Source of the DNA: CG2-30-68-42 sp037440385
Lineage (GTDB): Bacteria > Pseudomonadota > Gammaproteobacteria > Burkholderiales > Rhodocyclaceae
Length of the DNA stretch: 35,956 bases
Assembly: GCA_037440385.1 (NCBI GenBank)
Contig: JBBIUI010000013.1
Coordinates: forward strand, 1 to 35,956
Reading direction: 5' to 3'
Below, piece after piece: positions 8,004 to 17,625 of this stretch. The number at the start of each line of letters is the position of its first letter. Position 1 is the stretch's first letter. A model generated the notes under the pieces. It had not been told where the DNA came from and searched no databases. It saw nothing but the letters and a program-made list of their open reading frames with translations. The translations under genes and the position numbers were made by a program.

Positions 8004-8219
8004 ATGTCGCAGGAACCGGATCCGGGTGCCTCGGTCTGCCCGCGCTGCGGGCGCGATTTCACATGCGGCATGAAGGCCGGGGCGCGTGCATGCTGGTGCG
8101 CCCGGCTGCCGCCGCTGCGGGCGCTGCCGGCCGGGCTCGCCGGTTGCCTGTGCCCGGCTTGCCTCGCGGAGCTTTCCGCCGGCCGGTCGCCGTCCGGCCC
8201 CGCCGGTCAGGCCGGATGA
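8004..8219 (+). CDS. cysteine-rich CWC-family small protein
   Basis: A 71-residue protein with cysteines in the pattern CPRCGRDFTCGM, then ACWCARLPPL, then CLCPACL. The CWC triplet followed by a Pro-Pro-Leu segment defines the Cys_rich_CWC family, of unknown function and probably zinc-binding. A good ribosome site (GGAAGGAG) precedes the ATG. It is divergent from hsp20, and its 3' end overlaps nudB by 13 bp. No signal peptide is seen. Confidence 0.85.
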   Translation: MSQEPDPGASVCPRCGRDFTCGMKAGARACWCARLPPLRALPAGLAGCLCPACLAELSAGRSPSGPAGQAG

Positions 8220-8653
8220 ACGCGATCGGGCACTTGCAGGATCGCGTCCCGGTTACTCCACGAAAACACCTTCTGCGCGGCCGCGCGCCAGGGCAGCCAC
8301 AGCTCGGCGACATGTTCCCCGGGCGCAAGCGTGACCGGCACGCGAATCGGGACTTCCAGCCCGAACACATGTTCGGCGTTTTGCGTGATGCCGGGTGCAT
8401 ACCGCTGGCGCCATTCGGGATAGATCTCGAAGTGGTTGACGACGTTCCAGTCGACGAGCCGATGACATCGCGCGTCGATGCCGGTCTCCTCGCGCACTTC
8501 GCGGACCGCGGTCGCACGCAGATCCTCGTCGTCTTCGCGACTGCCGGTGACGGACTGCCAGAAGCCGGGGCGGGCGGCACGCTCCAGCAGCAGCACGTCG
8601 AGCCGGGGCGTGTAGATCACGACGAGTACCGAGATCGGTTGCTTGAACTTCAC
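8207..8653 (-). CDS. nudB: dihydroneopterin triphosphate diphosphatase (Nudix)
   Basis: Removes pyrophosphate from dihydroneopterin triphosphate in folate synthesis. The protein has 148 residues, close to E. coli NudB. The Nudix box is at residues 37-59: GSREDDE then REVREETGI. The N-terminus KFKQPISVLVVIYTP and the C-terminal FSWSNRDAIL are NudB-like rather than general MutT. The ATG overlaps the barstar stop as ATGA, so it is translated as the last gene of the fmdB-DUF502-aspS-RNase-barstar-nudB operon. Confidence 0.92.
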   Translation of the reverse strand: MKFKQPISVLVVIYTPRLDVLLLERAARPGFWQSVTGSREDDEDLRATAVREVREETGIDARCHRLVDWNVVNHFEIYPEWRQRYAPGITQNAEHVFGLEVPIRVPVTLAPGEHVAELWLPWRAAAQKVFSWSNRDAILQVPDRVHPA

Positions 8654-9087
8654 GTCGATGGCGCGGCCGGAAGTTCCGGGATGCCGCCGAGGTCCGTATC
8701 GAGCAGCACCCGGAAGGGGATCGCCTGGCTGCGCCAGAAATCCGCGGCGGCGGTCAATACCTGCGTCAGGATGCGGAAATCGTCCGGCGCCGCTTCACGG
8801 AATTCGTCGCAATGCGCGAGAACGAAGACGTATCCGGGGGCGGGCAGCCACGAAAGGTCGGTCAGGCAGTCCTGGAGCGCATCCCAGTTCGAGCCGAACC
8901 AGTCCGGGAACGCCAGATCGCGCGCGAAGCGCTCCAGCAGTTCATGCTTGTTGCGCACGCCGCGCAGCTCGAGGATGCGGTGCGCGAAATCGCATGCGCT
9001 TTCCGCGCGTAGCAGCGCCGTCACTCCTCCCTCGGCGGGCAGCCGGTAGAGGCCGCAGGCGGCATCGGCCCTGCGCTCCGGTGTCAT
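8650..9087 (-). CDS. barstar-family ribonuclease inhibitor
   Basis: A 145-residue protein with the barstar core: LRGVRNKHELLERFARDLAF followed by PDWFGSNWDALQDCLTDLSW. The FGxNWDALxDCLxDL signature is characteristic; the acidic residues of this helix and the following loop block the RNase active site in barstar. The gene lies directly behind a guanyl-specific RNase gene and starts within its stop codon (ATGA at 9084-9087), giving tight coupling of enzyme and inhibitor. It would act in the cytoplasm to neutralise RNase that fails to be exported. About 60 N-terminal and C-terminal residues beyond the core are not recognised. Confidence 0.9.
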   Translation of the reverse strand: MTPERRADAACGLYRLPAEGGVTALLRAESACDFAHRILELRGVRNKHELLERFARDLAFPDWFGSNWDALQDCLTDLSWLPAPGYVFVLAHCDEFREAAPDDFRILTQVLTAAADFWRSQAIPFRVLLDTDLGGIPELPAAPST

Positions 9088-9440
9088 GGCCGGATCCTCC
9101 GGAACGACCGGTAATGGTCGTCGGTGAAGTAGTACTCGCCACGAGCGCCGCGGACGATGCGCCGCGGCCCGCGATCTCTCGCGCCCGGAGTGGCTACCGT
9201 GTATTCCCGATAGTACGCGGCGGGCCTGGCCGGCAATCGTCCCTCGCGATTGTGGAAGACGTTGCCGTCCTGCCGATAGGGGAACGGTCCGCCGCGACCG
9301 ATCCGCTCCAGGGTCGCCGCCACTTCCGGGGGGAGCTGGCCGAGGCCGATCGGGGTGCCGTCTGGGTCCCCGGCCGAGCAGCCGGCCGGCGCGATCGCGA
9401 TCAGGATCGCGGCGAGCAGCGCGAACGCCCGCGCGGCCAT
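9084..9440 (-). CDS. exported guanyl-specific ribonuclease (barnase/RNase Sa type)
   Basis: A 118-residue protein beginning with a hydrophobic signal sequence (MAARAFALLAAILIAIAPAG, then Cys21). PAGC is an imperfect lipobox, so either lipoprotein anchoring or ordinary secretion is possible. The mature part has the microbial RNase core: LPPEVAATLERIGRGGPFPY, then FHNREGRLP, then YYREYTV with the catalytic Glu (E79), an Arg in RGPRRIV, and His in YFTDDHY (H109). These correspond to the Glu/Arg/His triad of barnase. The start is ATG 9440, 14 bp after the aspS stop. The barstar gene follows with a 4-bp overlap. It could serve RNA scavenging or antagonism; no toxin-delivery domain is attached. Confidence 0.88.
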   Translation of the reverse strand: MAARAFALLAAILIAIAPAGCSAGDPDGTPIGLGQLPPEVAATLERIGRGGPFPYRQDGNVFHNREGRLPARPAAYYREYTVATPGARDRGPRRIVRGARGEYYFTDDHYRSFRRIRP

Positions 9441-9454
9441 GCCCCGGTGCCCGT

Positions 9455-11233
9455 TCAGTCGGCCGCTTCGGGCCGTCGCACGCGAATATTCAGTTCGCGT
9501 AACTGTTTCGCGTCGACCGCGCTCGGCGCCTGCGTCAGCAGGCACTGGCCGCGCTGGGTCTTCGGGAAAGCGATGACGTCGCGAATGGACTCCGCGCCTG
9601 CCATCATCGCGACGATACGGTCGAGTCCGAAGGCCATGCCGCCATGCGGTGGCGCGCCATATTGCAACGCATCGAGCAGGAAGCCGAATTTGTTGCGCGC
9701 TTCGTCCTCAGAGATGTTCAGCGCGCGGAAGACCTTGGACTGGACATCCTCGCGATGGATGCGGATCGATCCGCCGCCGATCTCCGAGCCGTTGAGCACC
9801 ATGTCGTAGGCCTGCGCCAGGCAACGGCCGGGATCCTGCTCCATCCATTCGGCGTGCTCGGTCTTGGGCGCGGTAAACGGGTGGTGGCAGGCGACCCAGC
9901 GGCGCTCCTGCTCGTCGTATTCGAACATCGGGAAATCGATGATCCACACCGGCCGCCAGCCCTGCTGCACGAATCCCTTGTCGTGGCCGATGCTCGCGCG
10001 CAGCGCGCCGAGCGCATCGTTGACGACTTTCGCCCGGTCTGCGCCGAAAAAGATCAGGTCGCCGTCGCGTGCGTCGCATCGCGCGAGGATCGTGTCGAGC
10101 AATTCCGGCGACAGGAACTTGACGATCGGTGACTGGAGTCCCGCTGCACCCCTGGCCCGCTCATTGACCTTGACGTAGGCGAGCCCCCGGGCGCCGTAGA
10201 TCGACACGAACGCCGTGTACTCGTCGATCTCCTTGCGCGTCAGCGTGCCGCCGCCAGGAATCCGCAATGCGGCGACTCGGCCGTCCGCGAGCTCGGCGGC
10301 CGCGCGGAAGACCTTGAAGTCGGTCTGCTTCATGACGTCGGTCAGTTCGGTCAGCTCGAGCGCGATGCGCAGATCGGGCTTGTCGGAGCCGTAGCGCGAC
10401 ATCGCTTCTGCGTAGTCGAGACACGGGAACGGATCGGCGAGCTCGATCGCCAGCGTGTCACGGAAGACCGTTCGTATCATGTCTTCCATCAGTGCGCGGA
10501 TTCCCTGTTCGCGCATGAAGGATGTCTCGATGTCGACCTGCGTGAATTCCGGCTGTCGATCGGCGCGCAGGTCTTCGTCGCGAAAGCACTTGGTGATCTG
10601 GTAATAGCGATCGAAGCCCGCCACCATCAGCAACTGCTTGAACAGTTGCGGGGATTGCGGCAGGGCGTAGAACTGTCCGGGCTGAAGGCGCGAGGGTACG
10701 AGGAAATCGCGCGCACCTTCCGGCGTGGAGCGGGTCAGCACGGGCGTTTCGATGTCGATGAAGCCCTGCCCGTCCAGGTACTTCCGGAAGGCCGCCGCGA
10801 CCTTGTGCCGGAGCACGAGGTTGTTGCGCATGGGCGCCCGCCTCAGATCGATGACCCGGTGCTGCAGGCGGACGGTTTCCGACAGATTGTCGTCGTCGAG
10901 CTGGAAGGGCGGGGTGATCGACGCGTTGAGAATCTCGATCTCCTCGACGAGCACCTCGATTTCGCCGGTCGCCAGAGCCGGATTGACGGTGCCTTCGGGG
11001 CGCCTGCGCACGATGCCGGTCGCGCGCAGCACGTATTCGTTGCGCACCCGCTGTGCGACGGCGAACGGTTGCGGGCGGTCCGGATCGCAGACGATCTGCA
11101 CCAGCCCTGCGCGATCCCTGAGATCGATGAAAATGACACCGCCATGGTCTCGGCGGCGATGCGCCCAGCCGCACAGGGTGACGCGCCGTTCGAGATGACC
11201 GGCCCGGACCAGGCCGCAGTAGTGGGTTCGCAT
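9455..11233 (-). CDS. aspS: aspartyl-tRNA synthetase
   Basis: Class II aminoacyl-tRNA synthetase of 592 residues with the bacterial architecture: N-terminal OB-fold anticodon domain, catalytic core, and inserted GAD domain. Motif 2 is in YQITKCFRDEDLRADRQPEF, and motif 3 in GGMAFGLDRIVAMM. In the anticodon domain the sequence is RRRDHGGVIFIDLRD; a His at this position (instead of Leu in E. coli, RRDLGS) is a mark of non-discriminating enzymes that also charge tRNA-Asn. The cell would then need GatCAB, which is not in the window; this is inference. It follows DUF502 by 37 bp and precedes the RNase-barstar pair. Confidence 0.97.
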   Translation of the reverse strand: MRTHYCGLVRAGHLERRVTLCGWAHRRRDHGGVIFIDLRDRAGLVQIVCDPDRPQPFAVAQRVRNEYVLRATGIVRRRPEGTVNPALATGEIEVLVEEIEILNASITPPFQLDDDNLSETVRLQHRVIDLRRAPMRNNLVLRHKVAAAFRKYLDGQGFIDIETPVLTRSTPEGARDFLVPSRLQPGQFYALPQSPQLFKQLLMVAGFDRYYQITKCFRDEDLRADRQPEFTQVDIETSFMREQGIRALMEDMIRTVFRDTLAIELADPFPCLDYAEAMSRYGSDKPDLRIALELTELTDVMKQTDFKVFRAAAELADGRVAALRIPGGGTLTRKEIDEYTAFVSIYGARGLAYVKVNERARGAAGLQSPIVKFLSPELLDTILARCDARDGDLIFFGADRAKVVNDALGALRASIGHDKGFVQQGWRPVWIIDFPMFEYDEQERRWVACHHPFTAPKTEHAEWMEQDPGRCLAQAYDMVLNGSEIGGGSIRIHREDVQSKVFRALNISEDEARNKFGFLLDALQYGAPPHGGMAFGLDRIVAMMAGAESIRDVIAFPKTQRGQCLLTQAPSAVDAKQLRELNIRVRRPEAAD

Positions 11234-11270
11234 CGGGAGCTTCCAGACAGGTGGGCGCCGGGCGCCCGGT

Positions 11271-11897
11271 TCATCGTTGGCCGGTTGCCGGGCTCAGCCT
11301 GGTTCGCCGCATCGCCGGGGCTGCCACGCCCATCGAGATGATGTACTTGAGCGCTTCATCCACGCTGATCTCGAGCTCGATGACATCCGCACGCGGCAGG
11401 ATCAGGAGGAATCCCGAGGTCGGGTTCGGAGTGGTGGGTAGATACACGCTGACATAATCATCCGGCAGGTGCCGGCCGAGGTCGCCACCGGGCTGCCCGG
11501 TCAGGAACGCGATGGTCCAGATCCCGGTTCTCGGGTATTGAACGAGCAGGGCCTTGCGAAACGCCACGCCGCTGCTCGAGAACAGTGTATCCGAGACCTG
11601 CTTGACCGAGTAATAGACCGACTTGACGATCGGGATGCGCGCGAGCACGTCTTCCCAGAAGCGCACCAGCCTCTGCCCGGCGAGGTTTGCGGTCACGAGC
11701 CCGGTCAGGAAAATCACGGCCAGCGTCAGGATGACTCCGAGACCGGGGACGTAGAACCCGAGCAGGGCCTCCGGCCTCACGGAAGCCGGCAGCAGCAGCA
11801 GCGACTGATCCATCGTGCTGACGATCAGGTAGAGCACCCAGACCGTGATCGCCAGCGGAACCCAGATGAGCAGGCCGGTGATGAAGTATTTCTTCAT
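11271..11897 (-). CDS. DUF502 membrane protein
   Basis: A 208-residue protein with two N-terminal membrane segments (KKYFITGLLIWVPLAITVWV and GLGVILTLAVIFLTGLVTAN). A cytoplasmic domain follows with the family motif IPIVKSVYYSVKQ and a later LPTTPNPTSGFLL. These identify DUF502, a conserved family of unknown function found next to aspS in many betaproteobacteria. The ATG overlaps the fmdB stop as ATGA (11894-11897). Confidence 0.92.
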   Translation of the reverse strand: MKKYFITGLLIWVPLAITVWVLYLIVSTMDQSLLLLPASVRPEALLGFYVPGLGVILTLAVIFLTGLVTANLAGQRLVRFWEDVLARIPIVKSVYYSVKQVSDTLFSSSGVAFRKALLVQYPRTGIWTIAFLTGQPGGDLGRHLPDDYVSVYLPTTPNPTSGFLLILPRADVIELEISVDEALKYIISMGVAAPAMRRTRLSPATGQR

Positions 11898-12163
11898 GAA
11901 GAGCAGGCCGGACACGCTCCGGAGCCGCACGGCGGCGCCGATTCGGACGGCTTGCTCTCGGTCTTGTCTGCGGACTTCGCCTTGTTCCTGAAATCGGTGC
12001 TGTACCAGCCGTTACCCTTGAGCTGGAAACTGGCCGCGGTGAGCATCTTGTCGAACGTCGGCTTGCCGCACTCCGGGCAGTCGGTGAGCGGCTCGTCGCT
12101 ACGCTTGCGCAGATACTCCTTCTGGAACCCGCAAGCGGTGCATCGGTATTCGTAGATCGGCAT
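11894..12163 (-). CDS. FmdB-family zinc-ribbon protein
   Basis: An 89-residue protein beginning MPIYEYRCTACGF, with a second pair CPECGK; the CxxC...CxxC zinc ribbon and the MPxYEYxC start define the FmdB regulatory family. The middle segment LKGNGWYSTDF is also conserved. The Lys/Ser-rich C-terminus ends in a further cysteine cluster (CGSGACPACSS). It is the first gene of the aspS operon. The function is unknown; the family name comes from a regulator of formamidase genes. Confidence 0.92.
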   Translation of the reverse strand: MPIYEYRCTACGFQKEYLRKRSDEPLTDCPECGKPTFDKMLTAASFQLKGNGWYSTDFRNKAKSADKTESKPSESAPPCGSGACPACSS

Positions 12164-12180
12164 CGGAATCTCCCGAGGAA

Positions 12181-12186
12181 ATTATA
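12181..12186 (-). promoter_or_regulatory. -10 element of the fmdB-DUF502-aspS operon
   Basis: TATAAT on the minus strand, 17 bp upstream of the fmdB ATG. The -35 region (CTGTTG at 16 bp) is weak. The closeness to the start means a very short leader. Confidence 0.55.
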
Positions 12187-12310
12187 CCCTGAGTGATTGC
12201 GGCAACAGCGCTTATCCGCCCGCGCTCGAAACCTTCGTCGATCGCGCGCGAGATGGCGCGGAATTTTGGACCGGAGTTTCGCAAAATCAAGTCTTGCGTG
12301 CACGACCCGC

Positions 12311-13162
12311 TCAGATGCCGCCCAGATAGAACCTCGTCAGCGAAGGGCCCCAGACCAGCGCGAGTGCTCCCGCGGCCGCCAGATACGGACCGAAAGGGAT
12401 CGGCACGTTGCGGCCGTGCCGCGCTGCGAGGATCAACGCGATGCCCACCGCCGCGCCGACCACCGACGAGAGGAAGATCACGGCGGGCAGGACCTTCCAG
12501 CCCATCCACGCGCCCAGCGCGGCGAGCAACTTGAAATCTCCATGGCCCATCCCCTCCTTGCCGGTCGCCATCTTGAACAGCCAATAGACGGCCCACAGCG
12601 CAACGTAGCCCGCGATCGCGCCGATCACGGCACTGTGAAGCTCCGAGAACGTCCCCCACAGGTTGAACGTGAGACCCGCCCATAGGAGCGGAAGGGTGAC
12701 CGTATCGGGCAACAGTTGCGTGTCGAGGTCGATGAAGGCCAGCGCGACCAGACTCCACAGCAGTATCCAGGCTCCGGCCGTCTGGGCGCTGAAGCCGAAG
12801 CGCCAGGCCGACCAGAGCGTCAATGCACCCGTCAGCGCTTCGACGACCGGGTAGCGGGGGCTGATCCGGGCATGACAGCTTCTGCAACGCCCGCGCAGCC
12901 ACGCGTAACTGAGCAGCGGGATGTTGTCGATGGCGCGGATCGCTGCGCCGCATTTCGGGCAGTGCGAAGCGGGCAGGGCCAGACCGAGCGGCTCGACCTG
13001 CGGCGCGGCTTCGCCGCGCAATTCCGCGCACTGTTCGCGCCATTGCCGATCCAGCATCTGCGGCAGGCGATGGATGACGACATTCAGAAAACTGCCGACG
13101 ACCACGCCCAACAGCGCGGCGGCCGGCAGCAGCACGCTCGGGTCGGAAACGATTTCCAGCAC
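12311..13162 (-). CDS. pilD: type IV prepilin peptidase / N-methyltransferase
   Basis: Bifunctional inner-membrane enzyme that cleaves prepilin leader peptides and methylates the new N-terminus. The protein has 283 residues. It starts with the conserved LLGVVVGSFLNVVIHRLP. The cytoplasmic zinc site has four cysteines (C68, C71, C93, C96). The catalytic aspartates are in FIDLDTQLLPD (D147) and GHGDFKLLAALG (D209). Several membrane helices follow. It lies 62 bp behind pilC in a pilB-pilC-pilD unit. The usual next genes coaE and zapD are absent here; the aspS operon follows instead. Confidence 0.96.
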   Translation of the reverse strand: MLEIVSDPSVLLPAAALLGVVVGSFLNVVIHRLPQMLDRQWREQCAELRGEAAPQVEPLGLALPASHCPKCGAAIRAIDNIPLLSYAWLRGRCRSCHARISPRYPVVEALTGALTLWSAWRFGFSAQTAGAWILLWSLVALAFIDLDTQLLPDTVTLPLLWAGLTFNLWGTFSELHSAVIGAIAGYVALWAVYWLFKMATGKEGMGHGDFKLLAALGAWMGWKVLPAVIFLSSVVGAAVGIALILAARHGRNVPIPFGPYLAAAGALALVWGPSLTRFYLGGI

Positions 13163-13224
13163 CTGCCGCTCCTAGGCCGGGCGAGCACGATGCGAGCCCG
13201 TGCCCGCTGCGTGCCGAGCCTGGT

Positions 13225-14463
13225 TCAGACCACCGCGCCGAGCTTGAAGATCGGCAGGTACATGGCGATCACGAGCCCGCCGATCAGCGTGCCCAGGAAC
13301 ACCATGATCAGTGGCTCGAGCAGGCTGGACAGCGCGTCGACGGCATCGTCGACCTCGCGCTCGAAGAAGTCGGCCACCTTGCTCAGCATGGTGTCGAGCT
13401 GTCCCGATTCCTCGCCGATCGACACCATCTGGATCACCATGGTCGGAAACACGTTGACGTTCTGCATCGCGACGGTGAGGCTCGTGCCCGTGCTGACCTC
13501 GCTCTGGATCTGCCTCGTGGCCATCTTGTAGACGTGGTTGCCGGAGGCGCCGCCGACGGATTCGAGTGCTTCGACGAGCGGCACCCCCGCGGCGAACATC
13601 GTCGAGAGCGTGCGCGTCCAGCGCGCGATCGTGGCCTTGCGCACGAGATCTCCGAACACCGGCATGCGCAACAGCACGCGATCCATGACGATCTGCACCT
13701 TCTCGGATCGCTTCCATGCCGTCATCAGTGCGTAGATTGCCGCGGCCAGCGCGCCGAAGAGGATGTACCAGTACGCCACGAAGAAATCCGACATGGCGAT
13801 GACCATCACCGTGGGCGCGGGCAGGTCGGCCCCGAAGCTCTTGAAGATGTTCTTGAACTGCGGGATCACGAAAATCATGATCACCGCGGTGACGATGATC
13901 GCGACGATGACCACGGCGACCGGGTAGAACATCGCCGACTTGATCTTGCTCTTGATCGCGAGGATCTTTTCCTTGTAGGTGGCGAGCCGGTCTAGCAGCG
14001 CGTCGAGGATGCCTGCCTGCTCGCCCGCGGCGATCAGATTGCAGAACAGGCTGTCGAATTGCGCCGGGTGTGCGCGGAACGCCTGGCTCAGGCTGCTGCC
14101 GGTTTCCACGTCGTTGCGGATGTCCATCAGCATGCGGCCCAGCGCCGGGTTGCTCGCGCCCTTGGCGACGATGTCGAAGGACTGCAGCAGCGGCACGCCT
14201 GCCTTCATCATCGTCGCGAGCTGGCGCGTGAACAGGACGACGTCCTTCTCCTTGACGGAGCCGCCGCGCCGGAAGGTCCGCTTCTTGATCTTGCTGACCA
14301 GGATACCCTGGCGGCGCAGCGTGGTCTGCACCAGCGCCTCGCCGGCCGCTCGCATTTCGCCGCGCACCAGCTTGCCGTTCTTGTCCTTGCCCTCCCACAG
14401 GAACAGGGCTTCCTTGGCTGCGGCTTCCCTGCGTGCCGCTCTGGTCGTGGCTGCGGTTGCCAT
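13225..14463 (-). CDS. pilC: type IV pilus inner-membrane platform protein PilC
   Basis: Platform protein that couples the cytoplasmic ATPases to pilin polymerisation. The protein has 412 residues with two GspF-type domains. The N-terminal ones carry FTRQLATMMKAGVPLLQSFD and the repeated copy WTRTLSTMFAAGVPLVEALE. Three hydrophobic segments are seen (around MFYPVAVVIVAIIVTAVIMI, YWYILFGALAAAIYALM and the C-terminal MVFLGTLIGGLVIAMYLPIF). It starts 12 bp after the pilB stop. Confidence 0.96.
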   Translation of the reverse strand: MATAATTRAARREAAAKEALFLWEGKDKNGKLVRGEMRAAGEALVQTTLRRQGILVSKIKKRTFRRGGSVKEKDVVLFTRQLATMMKAGVPLLQSFDIVAKGASNPALGRMLMDIRNDVETGSSLSQAFRAHPAQFDSLFCNLIAAGEQAGILDALLDRLATYKEKILAIKSKIKSAMFYPVAVVIVAIIVTAVIMIFVIPQFKNIFKSFGADLPAPTVMVIAMSDFFVAYWYILFGALAAAIYALMTAWKRSEKVQIVMDRVLLRMPVFGDLVRKATIARWTRTLSTMFAAGVPLVEALESVGGASGNHVYKMATRQIQSEVSTGTSLTVAMQNVNVFPTMVIQMVSIGEESGQLDTMLSKVADFFEREVDDAVDALSSLLEPLIMVFLGTLIGGLVIAMYLPIFKLGAVV

Positions 14464-14475
14464 ACGTTCCCCTGA

Positions 14476-16185
14476 TCAGTCGTTGGTGGTGGCCAGGACT
14501 TCCTCGAGCGACGTCACACCCTGTTTGACCTTGAGCAGGCCCGACTGGCGCAGATCGCGCACGCCTTCGCGGCGCGCCTGATCGGCGATGTCGATCGCAT
14601 TGCCGTTCGTCATGATGATGCGGGCGATCTCCTCGCTGACGGGCATCACCTGATAGATGCCCACCCGTCCCTTGTAGCCCGAGTTCTTGCAGCGCTCGCA
14701 ACCGTTGGGGGCGAAAAGCTGCCAGTCGCCTTCGAGGTCCTCTTCGGTGAAGCCGGCCTGCAGCAGCGCTTCGGCCGGAACCGAGACCGGCTTCTTGCAG
14801 CTGCACAGGCGCCGCGCGAGCCGTTGCGCGGTGATCATGATGACGCTCGATGCGATGTTGAACGAGGCGATGCCCATGTTCGCGAGCCTCGTGAGCGTGC
14901 TCGGCGCGTCGTTCGTGTGTACCGTCGACAGCACCATGTGACCGGTCTGGGCGGCCTTGATCGCGATCTCGGCCGTTTCCAGATCGCGTATTTCGCCGAC
15001 CATGATCACGTCCGGATCCTGGCGCAGGAAGGAACGCAGCGCGGCTGCGAAAGTCAGTCCCGCTTTCTCGTTGACGTTTACCTGGTTGATGCCGGCCATG
15101 TTGATCTCGGCGGGATCCTCGGCAGTGGAGATATTGACGCCGGGCTCGTTCAGCACGTTCAGACAGGTGTAGAGGGAGACCGTCTTCCCGCTGCCGGTCG
15201 GCCCGGTGACGAGGATCATGCCATAGGGGCGCGCGATCGCATCGAGCAGTGACTGCTTCTGGTCGGGTTCATAGCCGAGCGCATCGATTCCCAGCATCGC
15301 GCTGGAGGGATCGAGAATGCGCATGACGATCTTCTCGCCATGCACCGTGGGCAGCGTGCTCACCCGGAAATCGATCGCCTTGGTCTTCGACAGCACGAGC
15401 TTGAGCCGGCCGTCCTGGGGTACTCGCTTCTCGGCGATGTCCAGGCGCGAAACCACCTTGATGCGTGAGGCGATCTTTTCCCGGAGCACCAGCGGCGGCT
15501 GGGCGATCTCGCGCAGGATGCCGTCGGTGCGAAACCGGATCCGATAGAACTTCTCGTAAGGCTCGAAGTGGATGTCGGACGCGCCTTCATTGATCGCGTC
15601 GAGCAGGACCTTGTGGATGAAGCGCACGACGGGTGCGTCATCGACTTCGGCGGCTGCCGCATCGCCTGGTGTGGCGTCGGCATCCTCCGTGGCCAGATCG
15701 ATCTCGCTCAGGTCCGTGCCGGTGAGGCTCTCGAGCGTGTCCTGGGTCGACTCGGAAAACCTGGCCACGAGCACGCCGAGCTTGTCCGCCTCCACGACGA
15801 CCGGATCGACGATCATGCCGGTCTGGAAGCGGATTTCATCGAGTGCGCGCGTGTTGGTGGGATCTGCGAACGCGACCGCGAGCCGGTTTCCGCGCTTGGC
15901 CAGTGGGATGACCTGGTGAGTGCGGATCAGCTTCCGGTCGACGGCCTCGCGCGGGATGAAGGACTCATCGAACGCGGCCAGATCGAGCAGGGGGTAGCCG
16001 AAGGTCTCCGAGGCGAAGGCCGCGATCTCGCGGTGCTTCATCAGCCCGTTCGCGGCGACCTGCGAGACGAATCCATTGCCGTTTCCGGCGGCTTCGGCCG
16101 CACAGTTCTCCGCCTGTCTCTCGTTGAGACGGCCGTGCTGAACCAGCGCACGCGCCAGCCCGGTTAAAGCAGTTTGATCGGTCAC
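14476..16185 (-). CDS. pilB: type IV pilus extension ATPase PilB
   Basis: Hexameric ATPase powering pilus extension. The protein has 569 residues: an N-terminal GspE/MshEN domain (about 1-150), then the catalytic half. Walker A is GPTGSGKT (328-335), the Asp box is around ISTAEDPAEI, Walker B is DPDVIMVGEIRD, and the His box is TGHMVLSTVHTNDAPSTLTR. A tetracysteine zinc site (CSCKK and CERCK) follows. The start is GTG 16185; no better upstream start is seen and the ribosome site is weak. A -10-like TATACA lies only ~5 bp upstream. Together with pilC and pilD it forms the core pilus-assembly operon, useful for twitching or DNA uptake. Confidence 0.96.
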   Translation of the reverse strand: MTDQTALTGLARALVQHGRLNERQAENCAAEAAGNGNGFVSQVAANGLMKHREIAAFASETFGYPLLDLAAFDESFIPREAVDRKLIRTHQVIPLAKRGNRLAVAFADPTNTRALDEIRFQTGMIVDPVVVEADKLGVLVARFSESTQDTLESLTGTDLSEIDLATEDADATPGDAAAAEVDDAPVVRFIHKVLLDAINEGASDIHFEPYEKFYRIRFRTDGILREIAQPPLVLREKIASRIKVVSRLDIAEKRVPQDGRLKLVLSKTKAIDFRVSTLPTVHGEKIVMRILDPSSAMLGIDALGYEPDQKQSLLDAIARPYGMILVTGPTGSGKTVSLYTCLNVLNEPGVNISTAEDPAEINMAGINQVNVNEKAGLTFAAALRSFLRQDPDVIMVGEIRDLETAEIAIKAAQTGHMVLSTVHTNDAPSTLTRLANMGIASFNIASSVIMITAQRLARRLCSCKKPVSVPAEALLQAGFTEEDLEGDWQLFAPNGCERCKNSGYKGRVGIYQVMPVSEEIARIIMTNGNAIDIADQARREGVRDLRQSGLLKVKQGVTSLEEVLATTND

Positions 16186-16249
16186 CTGTATAGCCTGTTG
16201 ATTTTCATCGTCTTGTGGCTACTCCGCCATTCATCATGCCCGCACGACA

Positions 16250-17566
<1,317 letters not shown>

Positions 17567-17625
17567 GGAGTGCGAATCGGACCGGAACGGGAACGAAAGC
17601 AGTATCCCGAGCGGTTGCGGGCCTG

